From contig NZ_SBHN01000016.1 in assembly GCF_006980715.1 (NCBI RefSeq), forward strand, positions 58,814 to 122,813: a stretch of DNA of 64,000 nucleotides, written 5' to 3'. Position 1 is the stretch's first letter. Every line of letters starts with the position of its first letter. The position numbers and the translations under genes were made by a program. Positions 49,566 through 56,777 of this stretch are shown here, in pieces. Below the pieces are notes generated by a model. It saw only the letters and a program-made list of their open reading frames with translations. It made no database searches and was not told the DNA's origin. This stretch comes from Telmatospirillum sp. J64-1. Lineage in GTDB: Bacteria > Pseudomonadota > Alphaproteobacteria > Rhodospirillales > Magnetospirillaceae.

Positions 49566-50339
49566 CTAGAAAACGTCCTTGCGGCGGCGCAGTTCGGTGA
49601 AGACGGCCAGCGGGTCGGCACCGGCGGGCAGGCCCACGCCTCGCGCCACGCCGTCCTGGTCGGCGCGCAGGAAGGGATTGGTCTCGATCTCTTCGCCCAG
49701 CAGCGCGGGGATGGTCGGTTCGCCCCGGTCCCGCATTACGTCGATGCGGGCGATGCGTTCCCGCAGGCGGGGGTTGCCGCTATCGACGGTGGCGGCGAAG
49801 CGGGCATTGGATTGGGTATATTCATGGGCGCAATAGACCCGCGTTTCGGGCGGCAGTTCGCGGAAGCGCCGGAGAGCCCGCCACATCTGCGCGGGCGTGC
49901 CCTCGAACAGGCGGCCGCAGCCCAGGGCGAACAAGGTGTCGCCGCAGAACAGGGCCTGGCTGGAGGCGAACCAATAGGCGATATGGCCGCTGGTATGGCC
50001 CGGTACTTCCATCACCTGGGCGGTTTCCGAGCCCAGGGCGAATTCGTCGCCTTCGCTCAGCTGGACCTGGATGCCGGGGATGCGGGCGGCATCGCAGCTG
50101 GCGCCGACGATGGTGCAGCCGGTGGCCTTCTGGATGGCGAGATTGCCCCCGGTATGATCGTTGTGATGATGGGTGCTGAGGATATGGGTGATGGTCCAGC
50201 CACGCGAGTCCGCCGCCGCCAGCACCGGCTCCGCCACAGCCGGATCGACCGCCGCCGTGGCGCCGCTTTCGGGCTCGTGCAGCAACCAGACGTAATTATC
50301 CGACAGCACGGGCACGCAAAGGATTTCCAGCTTGGCCAT
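49566..50339 (-). CDS. gloB: Hydroxyacylglutathione hydrolase (glyoxalase II)
   Basis: Hydrolyses S-lactoylglutathione to lactate and glutathione, ending methylglyoxal detoxification. The 257-residue metallo-beta-lactamase-fold enzyme has the metal motif STHHHNDHTGG and GHTSGHIAYWF. CAHEYTQSNARFA and the C-terminal RRRKDVF match glyoxalase II. It is divergent from the methyltransferase gene, an arrangement common in alphaproteobacteria. Confidence 0.96.
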   Translation of the reverse strand: MAKLEILCVPVLSDNYVWLLHEPESGATAAVDPAVAEPVLAAADSRGWTITHILSTHHHNDHTGGNLAIQKATGCTIVGASCDAARIPGIQVQLSEGDEFALGSETAQVMEVPGHTSGHIAYWFASSQALFCGDTLFALGCGRLFEGTPAQMWRALRRFRELPPETRVYCAHEYTQSNARFAATVDSGNPRLRERIARIDVMRDRGEPTIPALLGEEIETNPFLRADQDGVARGVGLPAGADPLAVFTELRRRKDVF

Positions 50340-50444
50340 TTCCTACTCCTCTCCTCTGAATCGGGGCCGAGCATAGCATATAAGCCCTTGTTAAGCCTTC
50401 CGATCATCCCCATTGATCCGATTTAATAAGACCATGAAGGTTCG

Positions 50445-51281
50445 ATGAGCGCCAAGCACAAGGCCATGCTATCCTATCCTCCGATGTGGACGGATGTGGT
50501 CGAGCTTCGAGATTTCTACGACAGCAGCCTGGGGCAGGTGGCACGACGCCTGATCCGGCGCCAGCTGCGTACGCTTTGGCCCAGCGTGCGGGGACAGCGC
50601 GTGCTGGGGCTGGGCTATGCCACGCCCTATCTGCGGCCCTTCCGGGACGAGGCGGCGCGGCTGTTGGCGGTGATGCCGCCGACGCAAGGGGTGATGCCCT
50701 GGCCGCCCGAGGGCCGCAGCCTCGTCGCGCTTGCCGACGAGACCGAATTGCCGCTGCCCGACCGCTCCATGGACCGCATCCTGATGGTCCATGCCATGGA
50801 ATCCACCGAACAGGTGCGGGCCATGATGCGCGAGGCCTGGCGGGTGCTGTCCGACAGCGGCCGGATCATCGTCATCGTGCCCAATCGCGGCGGCATCTGG
50901 ACGCGGCTGGAACGCACGCCCTTCGGCAATGGCCGTCCCTATTCCCAGGGCCAACTGGCCCGCCAGTTGCGCGAGACGATGTTCACCCCCTTGCAGACCT
51001 CGCAGGCGCTGTTCCTGCCGCCCAGCCAGTACCGGCTGGTGCTGCGTTCGGCGCAGTGGATGGAGCGCCTGGGCAATCGCTGGTTCCCCCGCTTCGCCGG
51101 CGTGCTGATGGTCGAGGCCGCCAAGGAATTCTATGCCGCCACCCCGGTCGCCAAGGGCAAGCGCAGCCGCGTCGCCATCGCCCTGCCGCACGGCTTCCGG
51201 CGGGACGGCGAGGAGCAGGAGACTCTTCCCGGCTGCCAGCCGACGCCGCGCGGGGTTCCGGATACCCAGCCTCCCGCCTGA
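50445..51281 (+). CDS. SAM-dependent methyltransferase
   Basis: A 278-residue class I methyltransferase-like protein. The SAM motif is VLGLGYATPYLRPF, less glycine-rich than usual. The later acidic stretch is LPDRSMDRILMVHAMESTE, followed by EAWRVLSDSGRIIVIVPNRG, as in methyltransferase-11 domains. The substrate is unknown. The same gene is often found divergent from gloB in alphaproteobacteria. Confidence 0.85.
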   Translation: MSAKHKAMLSYPPMWTDVVELRDFYDSSLGQVARRLIRRQLRTLWPSVRGQRVLGLGYATPYLRPFRDEAARLLAVMPPTQGVMPWPPEGRSLVALADETELPLPDRSMDRILMVHAMESTEQVRAMMREAWRVLSDSGRIIVIVPNRGGIWTRLERTPFGNGRPYSQGQLARQLRETMFTPLQTSQALFLPPSQYRLVLRSAQWMERLGNRWFPRFAGVLMVEAAKEFYAATPVAKGKRSRVAIALPHGFRRDGEEQETLPGCQPTPRGVPDTQPPA

Positions 51282-51299
51282 TGCCGGGTAGGCTTATTC

Positions 51300-52406
51300 C
51301 TATTCCGCCGCGATCCGCTGCGTCAGCCAGGTCTTGGCATCCTCTTCGGCACTGGCGATGCGGAAGAAGGGGCGTTGCGCCAGATGGTCGAGGGCCCTGT
51401 CTGTTTCCTCGGTCGAATCGTAGTGGAAACCGCCCCGGCCGTCGGGAACGGTGACGCAGGAGCAGCAATCCTTCAGCAGCACGATTTCCGGCGGCGTCCC
51501 GCCCTTGTTCTCGACATGGCGGACCATGTCGGACAGGGTCCAGAGCACGCAATGGCTGAGCGCCTGCCCGGCCACGACGATGCGGTCATGGGTCTCCAGC
51601 AGATGGGCGATGCCGTTCTGGGGGCTGGCCGAGGTCAGGTCTTCCAGGCGGCGGCCGTCGAAGGCGGTGGCGATTTCCGGCCCCATGGCGGAATAGCTTT
51701 CCGTCCAGGGATTGTCCCCCTTGCCGATCAGCACCGGCTGGCTGCACCGGGCGAAGCCGTGGAACAGCATCATGCGCCGTACCGCGCCGACCAGGTTCTG
51801 GCCCGGGCTGCCCTTCAGGCAATGGAAGGGCCACAGGGTCAGGGCATAGCGTTCCGCCATCCCCAGGCTTTCCAGATAGTGGCGCAATTGCTGTTCGGCC
51901 CAGGAGGGGCGCTCGGCGGGAGGGACGTCGGCGGGAACCAGCGCCACGGCGGCGGGCGAGGGACGCAGCCGTTCCTGGTCCAGGTCGTCGAGCGAGATTT
52001 GGGTGAAGGGGGCGGGATGGCGCCCTTCGGCATCCTGCCAGAAGGCGGTGTGGAAGACCTGGTAGGGCGTGTGCTCGTCCATGCTGGCGGCCACGGTGGT
52101 GATGTCGGGGAAATGGCGGTAGTACCACCCGGCCAGGCGCTTGAGGTCGTCCACCGCGCCCGTGCCGGACCGCCCGCCGACGAACAGCGCGCCGTCCGGA
52201 TAGCAGAAGTCGTTCTGCAGGTCGATCAGCAGCAGGGCAGTGCGCGTCCGGTCCTCGGCGGCGGGGCTGAGGCGCAGGCTTTCACGCACCACCTCGGCCA
52301 TGCGCATCACATGATCGGCATTCGGGTCGAAATCACGGCGGACCTGGCGGTCGAGATCGTCGATCACCGGGGCGACGGCAGCCTGATGGTGTGGAGTCTC
52401 GGTCAT
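51300..52406 (-). CDS. Isochorismatase-like cysteine hydrolase
   Basis: A 368-residue protein, long for the family (usually about 200). The catalytic Asp lies in LLLIDLQNDFCYPDGALFV, a Lys in VLIGKGDNPWTESYSA, and the nucleophile Cys in VVAGQALSHCVLWTL. The extra length is an N-terminal leader of about 55 residues and insertions around AERPSWAEQQLRHYLESLG. It could be a nicotinamidase or another amidase; the substrate cannot be told. It converges with the methyltransferase gene. Confidence 0.85.
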   Translation of the reverse strand: MTETPHHQAAVAPVIDDLDRQVRRDFDPNADHVMRMAEVVRESLRLSPAAEDRTRTALLLIDLQNDFCYPDGALFVGGRSGTGAVDDLKRLAGWYYRHFPDITTVAASMDEHTPYQVFHTAFWQDAEGRHPAPFTQISLDDLDQERLRPSPAAVALVPADVPPAERPSWAEQQLRHYLESLGMAERYALTLWPFHCLKGSPGQNLVGAVRRMMLFHGFARCSQPVLIGKGDNPWTESYSAMGPEIATAFDGRRLEDLTSASPQNGIAHLLETHDRIVVAGQALSHCVLWTLSDMVRHVENKGGTPPEIVLLKDCCSCVTVPDGRGGFHYDSTEETDRALDHLAQRPFFRIASAEEDAKTWLTQRIAAE

Positions 52407-52529
52407 GCTTGCCTCCCTCTTCGGTCCTGAGTGATAGGATATCCGCTACAAATTGGCAGTCCTGCCGCCCATGGGTAGGCCGCCCGTAAGGGATAGGATG
52501 CATCTGAAGCGCTTGCGGGAAAAGCTGCT

Positions 52530-52546
52530 ATAGTGCGCTGCACTAT
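52530..52546. promoter_or_regulatory. Inverted repeat upstream of a small gene
   Basis: ATAGTGC-GCT-GCACTAT, a perfect 7-3-7 inverted repeat centred 30 bases before the ATG at 52568. It is an operator candidate and shares TGC...GCA arms with the palindrome beside phaR. Confidence 0.5.
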
Positions 52547-52567
52547 CAATCCTCTGTGGAGTGCCCC

Positions 52568-52855
52568 ATGGAAGAGAAGATGACCGCCCGCCTGCCCAAT
52601 CTCGATATCGAACTGGTGCGCCGCGACTTTCCCGAGGAACAGGCCGAGGTGGTGACCATCCGCCTAAAGGCCACGCCGGATTTGCGGTCGGTGGCCGGAT
52701 TCCTGGCGCCGCAGGCAATGATGATGCCGTTCCTGGCGGCCAATCCCTTCCTGCAGATGGCGCAGGCGGCATGGGCGCCCTGGCTGAAGATGATGGGGGC
52801 GGAGATGACCGCCTTGCCCGGGCCGGAACGGGAAAAGCCCGGGACAGAGCAATAG
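52568..52855 (+). CDS. Hypothetical small protein with hydrophobic centre
   Basis: A 95-residue protein. After a polar N-terminus it has a Met/Phe/Trp/Pro-rich stretch (APQAMMMPFLAANPFLQMAQ, then AAWAPWLKMMG), amphipathic rather than a clean membrane helix, and a charged tail. GGAG precedes the ATG, and an inverted repeat sits just upstream. The composition recalls small granule- or membrane-surface proteins, but no family is recognised. Confidence 0.65.
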   Translation: MEEKMTARLPNLDIELVRRDFPEEQAEVVTIRLKATPDLRSVAGFLAPQAMMMPFLAANPFLQMAQAAWAPWLKMMGAEMTALPGPEREKPGTEQ

Positions 52856-52863
52856 GGTTTTCG

Positions 52864-53118
52864 TCAGTCGGCCAGCGAGGACGCCATCAATTCGCTGAGG
52901 GCGCGGTTGCAGCGGGCGTGGCTGGGACAGCCCTTCTGGAGGGTGCATTTGAACAGCTCGGCCGCCAGGGTCAGCGCGTCGTGACGCTGTTGCCTGTCTG
53001 ACAAGCCGCGGGCGGCACAGGCGACCAGGACGGCGCAGGGGAAGTCCTGATCGGTTGTCTGGGCCGGGGTAGACATTTCCGACGGCATCTGGGCCATGGG
53101 CATCGTGGTTGCGGTCAT
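52864..53118 (-). CDS. Hypothetical small Cys-containing protein
   Basis: An 84-residue protein starting MTATTMPMAQMPSEMSTPAQ. Four Cys residues lie in FPCAVLVACAARGLS and FKCTLQKGCPSHARCNRAL, which could bind metal or form disulphides. It has no signal peptide. It converges with the preceding small gene (8 bases apart). A longer frame upstream looks non-coding, so the ATG at 53118 was chosen. No family recognised. Confidence 0.6.
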   Translation of the reverse strand: MTATTMPMAQMPSEMSTPAQTTDQDFPCAVLVACAARGLSDRQQRHDALTLAAELFKCTLQKGCPSHARCNRALSELMASSLAD

Positions 53119-53337
53119 GGGGGGTGCCTTGCGAGGGTTCCCGTAGGGTTTCTGTGGTCTTGTGTGCCTGTTCGGGCCGGTGCGCGCAATCGCGCAGACG
53201 TGCAGGAACGCGGCAACCGAGGACATAGCACCAAAGAGGCAGCGAGAGAGGTTAAGGTTGCAGGACAAGTCTTTACGACCGCGCGCAGCTGTCTTACATG
53301 CTGCTGCATATTCTATCCCGCCAGGATTTCTTTTTTC

Positions 53338-54288
53338 ATGATGACCTATCTAATGCTCGTGGGCGGCTTCGTGCTGCTGTTCGTCGGCGGTGAAGCGCTG
53401 GTGCGCGGCGCCGTCGCCCTGGCCCGCCGCCTGGGCGTGTCGCCGCTGGTGATCGGCCTGACCATCGTGGCCGCCGGTACCTCGGCCCCTGAACTGGTCG
53501 TCAGCCTGCAGGCCGCCCTGAGAGGCCAGCCCGATATCGCTGTGGGCAACGTGGTCGGCAGCAATATCGCCAATATCCTGCTGATCCTGGGCACGGCGGG
53601 ATTGATCCAGTCCATGCGTGCGTCCCCGGGCCTGGTCTATCGCGATGGCGGCATCATGGTGGGGGCTTCCCTGCTGTTGGTCGCCGTGGCCCTGACCGGC
53701 CAAGTGGCGCAGTGGCAGGGCGGCATCATGTTCGCCGGGCTGATCGCCTATATCGTCTATTCCTACTGGGCCGAGAAGCGGGGGACGAAGCCGGACTTCC
53801 ACAGCCAGGAGGCCGAGGAATTCGAAGCCGTGCCCATGAAGCTGCCGGTGGCCGTGCTGGTGCTGATCCTGGGGCTGGGCGGGGTGATGCTGGGCGCCGA
53901 CTGGCTGATCAACGGCGCGGTGACCATCGCGCGGCAGTTCGGCGTGTCGGAGGCCGTGATCGGCCTGACGGTGGTGGCGATCGGTACCTCGCTGCCGGAA
54001 CTGGCGACGTCGGTCATCGCCGCCTTCCGCCGTCATGCCGATGTCGCCATCGGCAATGTCATCGGCAGCAACATCTTCAACATCCTGGGCATCCTGGGCG
54101 TGACCGCGCTGGTCACTCCGGTGCCGGTCAACCCCAGCATCGTCGCCTTCGACATCTGGGTCATGCTGGGCGTGTCGGTGTTGCTGCTGCCCCTGCTGGT
54201 CACCGGCTGGCGTCTGGCGCGGGCCGAGGCGGCGTTGTTCTTCGTCGCCTATGTGGCCTATGTCGGATGGCTCTATCTGAGCGGGTAG
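53338..54288 (+). CDS. Calcium/sodium antiporter (CaCA family, YrbG-like)
   Basis: A 316-residue inner-membrane exchanger with about ten helices. Both alpha repeats are present: GTSAPELVVS with GNVVGSNIANILLILG, and GTSLPELATSV with GNVIGSNIFNILGILG. The acidic cytoplasmic loop (FHSQEAEEFEAVP) lies between the halves. It exchanges Ca2+ for Na+ or H+. The start at 53338 begins directly with the first helix; an ATG follows at 53341. Upstream, TTAAGGTTGCA (53252-53262) is repeated before phoX. Confidence 0.93.
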   Translation: MMTYLMLVGGFVLLFVGGEALVRGAVALARRLGVSPLVIGLTIVAAGTSAPELVVSLQAALRGQPDIAVGNVVGSNIANILLILGTAGLIQSMRASPGLVYRDGGIMVGASLLLVAVALTGQVAQWQGGIMFAGLIAYIVYSYWAEKRGTKPDFHSQEAEEFEAVPMKLPVAVLVLILGLGGVMLGADWLINGAVTIARQFGVSEAVIGLTVVAIGTSLPELATSVIAAFRRHADVAIGNVIGSNIFNILGILGVTALVTPVPVNPSIVAFDIWVMLGVSVLLLPLLVTGWRLARAEAALFFVAYVAYVGWLYLSG

Positions 54289-54366
54289 GGCCGTCGACCC
54301 TCTGCGGACTTGACGCTTCGCGGTGAAAGCCTCAGACAATAATACAACCGGAACAGGGAGCTGCCC

Positions 54367-54780
54367 ATGCTGAACCATCACACGGCGCTGATCTACACCA
54401 TGGTCCTGACGGCGGCGGCCGACCAGGAGGTCAGCGACGCGGAATTGCGGGTGATGAGCGAGATCGTCAGCTTCCTGCCGATCTTCCGCGACTACGACCG
54501 TTCCCGTCTCAGCGAGACCGCCCTGGCCTGCACCGAGATGCTGTCCGAGGAAGACGGGCTGGAGCGGGCGCTGGACATGATCGACCAGGCGCTGCCCCAA
54601 GACCGGCTGCGCGATACCGCCTATGCGCTGGCCTGCGACGTTGCCGCCGCCAACGGCTTCGTGTCGCAGGAGGAACTGCGCCTGCTGGAAATGATCCGCC
54701 ATCACCTGGGCATCGAGCGGCTGGTGGCCGCCGCCATCGAACGCGGCGTGCGCGCCCGCTTTGCGCTGCTCGACAAATGA
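54367..54780 (+). CDS. TerB-family protein
   Basis: A 137-residue all-helical protein resembling TerB/DjlA-N domains. Acidic metal-binding-like positions lie in LTAAADQEVSDAEL and in CDVAAANGFVSQEELRLLEM, the pseudo-twofold repeat of the family. TerB proteins are linked to tellurite resistance and membrane-surface metal sensing; the role here is unknown. Its stop overlaps the next gene by four bases. Confidence 0.85.
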   Translation: MLNHHTALIYTMVLTAAADQEVSDAELRVMSEIVSFLPIFRDYDRSRLSETALACTEMLSEEDGLERALDMIDQALPQDRLRDTAYALACDVAAANGFVSQEELRLLEMIRHHLGIERLVAAAIERGVRARFALLDK

Positions 54781-55667
54781 GCGCCGCCAAGCCTCTCGCC
54801 GGCCGCACCATCGGCTTCATCGGCCTAGGGCTGATGGGGCGGCCCATGGCCTGCAACCTTGCCCGGGCCGGGGCCCGCATGATCATCCACAACCGCAGCC
54901 GGGGCGTGGTGGAGGAATTGGCCGCCGAGGGAATGGAGGCCGTCGCCGGTCCCGCCGAGGTGGCGGGCAAGGCCGGTATGATCATCCTGATGCTGAGCGA
55001 CACCGCCGCCGTCGAGGCGGTCGTCGAGGGACCCGGCGGGCTGCTGGAGGGAGTGCGGCCTGGCTGCCTGGTGGTCGACATGGGCACCACCGCCGTGGCC
55101 GCGACGCGCCGTCTTGCCGACAAGGTGGCGATGGCCGGAGGCTCCTGGCTGGATGCGCCGGTTTCGGGTGGTCAGGTGGGCGCAGCCGCCGCGAGCCTGA
55201 GCATCATGGCCGGGGGCAGCGACAATGATTTCGCCATGGCCGAGCCGGTCTTCCGCTGCCTGGGCCGACAGGTCACCCATATGGGCGGCATCGGCACCGG
55301 GCAGGTCGCCAAGGCGGCCAACCAAGTTATCGTCGGCCTGACCATCGGCGCGGTGGCCGAGGCCATGGCCCTGGCCGAGAAGGGCGGCGTCGCCCCGGCC
55401 CGCCTGCGCGAGGCCCTGATGGGCGGCTTCGCCTCCTCGCGCATCCTGGAACTGCATGGCGACCGCATGGCCCGCCACGATTTCACGCCCGGCGCCCGGG
55501 CCACCACCCAGCGCAAGGACCTGGACCAGGCCTTGCAACTGGCCGGATTGCTGGATATCGAGCTTCCGGCCACCGCTCTCTGCCGCGACCTCTACGACCG
55601 GCTGATCGAACAGGGCGATGGCGGGCTGGACCATTCCGCCCTGTTCCGGCTGTTCTCGGGGCGGTAA
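54777..55667 (+). CDS. NAD(P)-dependent beta-hydroxyacid dehydrogenase (3-hydroxyisobutyrate dehydrogenase family)
   Basis: A 296-residue oxidoreductase with the cofactor motif GFIGLGLMGRPMACNLARAG and the substrate loop DAPVSGGQVGAAA. The catalytic Lys lies in GTGQVAKAANQ and the C-terminal domain includes RKDLDQALQLAG. Candidate substrates are 3-hydroxyisobutyrate, tartronate semialdehyde or glyoxylate-type acids. It is translationally coupled to the TerB gene. Confidence 0.9.
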   Translation: MSAAKPLAGRTIGFIGLGLMGRPMACNLARAGARMIIHNRSRGVVEELAAEGMEAVAGPAEVAGKAGMIILMLSDTAAVEAVVEGPGGLLEGVRPGCLVVDMGTTAVAATRRLADKVAMAGGSWLDAPVSGGQVGAAAASLSIMAGGSDNDFAMAEPVFRCLGRQVTHMGGIGTGQVAKAANQVIVGLTIGAVAEAMALAEKGGVAPARLREALMGGFASSRILELHGDRMARHDFTPGARATTQRKDLDQALQLAGLLDIELPATALCRDLYDRLIEQGDGGLDHSALFRLFSGR

Positions 55668-55746
55668 GCGGGGTCGATAGGCGCAGGGCGCTGCCCAGCA
55701 CCCGCCAGGAGCCTCGGGCTCCTGGACCTCGGTTTCTGCACTGGCC

Positions 55747-55857
55747 CATGCTTCGAGACGGCCCTTCGGGCCTCCTCAGCAGCATGAGGTTTATCTTATT
55801 GGAATAATAAAATAATCTCGTCCTGAGGAGGCTGCGGAGCAGCCGTCTCGAAGGACA
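55747..55857 (+). repeat. Dispersed repeat family B, copy 5
   Basis: About 110 bp between converging genes. The left arm GCTTCGAGACGGCCCTTCGG, the spacer GAGGTTTATCTTATTGGAAT and the right arm GCTGCGGAGCAGCCGTCTCG are present. The right arm's inner stem has changed to GGCTGC/GCAGCC while staying self-complementary. Confidence 0.85.
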
Positions 55858-55866
55858 TCGGCTTTC

Positions 55867-56580
55867 CTATTGTGCCGCCCAGGCCAAGGACTGATCCTCC
55901 AGATGCTGATGGCGGGTGGCGGTGCTCCTGCGCAGGAAGGGATCGCGCAGACTGGCGAGGATCGCCGCGCCGCGTGCCTTGGCCTCTTCGATCATGTCGC
56001 CCAGGATGTCGCGCGTTTCCTCGTCCGTGGCGGTTTCCGGCTCGTCCAGCAGCAGGATCGGATAGTCGCGCACGAAGCAGCGGGCGATGGCGACCTTCTG
56101 GCGTTCGCAGGGCGGCAGGGATACTGCCGGGACGTTCCACATCGCTTCGGGCAGGTTCAGTCTTTCCAGCATGGTGGCGGCAAGGTCGCGGCAGGTGGCG
56201 ACATTGGCATCGGGCAGGGCCTCGCAGACGATGTTGAGGCTGCAGATCGCCGTGGTCGGCGGCAGGACCGGACTGACCATGCCGATGACGTCGCGGTGCA
56301 GGTCGTGCAGGCGGGAGGGCGGGGCCTCGGTGATTTCGACGGCTTCGCCGAGGCCGGGAGCATCGACCAGGATGCTGCCGCTCTGCGGCGGGCATTGGCC
56401 GTGGACGGCCCGCAGCAGCGTGCTCTTGCCCGAGCCGGAAGGGCCGTCCAGCAGCACGCATTCGCCCGAGCCAACATCGAGGGACAGCCCGGACAGGACC
56501 GGAAGCTGATATTCGCCGTAACAGTGAAGTGTAAAGCTTTTGTGAAGGTCGCGGATCCTGATGAAGGGGCGCATGATCAC
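55867..56580 (-). CDS. PhnL-like ABC ATPase with degenerate signature motif
   Basis: A 237-residue ATPase closest in pattern to PhnL of the C-P lyase system (FIRIRDLHKSFTLHCYGEYQ; LPVLSGLSLDVGSGECVLLD). Walker A is GPSGSGKST and Walker B is YPILLLDEPETATDEE, both intact. The signature expected as LSGGEQQRV reads SLPPCERQKV, losing the SGG. The switch position expected as FHDE reads SLRDP, losing the His. No other phn gene is present. It is divergent from phoX (197 bases), which hints at phosphorus supply. It may be a diverged, non-hydrolysing relative. The call as PhnL-like is by pattern. Confidence 0.78.
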   Translation of the reverse strand: MIMRPFIRIRDLHKSFTLHCYGEYQLPVLSGLSLDVGSGECVLLDGPSGSGKSTLLRAVHGQCPPQSGSILVDAPGLGEAVEITEAPPSRLHDLHRDVIGMVSPVLPPTTAICSLNIVCEALPDANVATCRDLAATMLERLNLPEAMWNVPAVSLPPCERQKVAIARCFVRDYPILLLDEPETATDEETRDILGDMIEEAKARGAAILASLRDPFLRRSTATRHQHLEDQSLAWAAQ

Positions 56581-56699
56581 CTCCCTTTAGCGTTTCTTCA
56601 TTCTATTTTAAGGATCGTGAAGATTTCGCGCCGTACAGATTAAGGTTGCATGAAAGACGCCCCGCGAAAAAGGAGAAGAGTCTTTAAACTTTCTTGATA

Positions 56700-56717
56700 T
56701 TGTCATGGGGCTGAAAC
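56700..56717 (+). promoter_or_regulatory. Possible PHO box upstream of phoX
   Basis: TTGTCAT-GGGG-CTGAAAC has the 7-4-7 spacing of PhoB sites. The first half fits CTGTCAT well and the second only partly. It lies 61 bases before the phoX start. Confidence 0.35.
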
Positions 56718-56777
56718 GAGCCATGGCTAAGGTGCCGCCACGTTATGTTGCTGACTGGCTGCGGAGACTGAAGCCAA

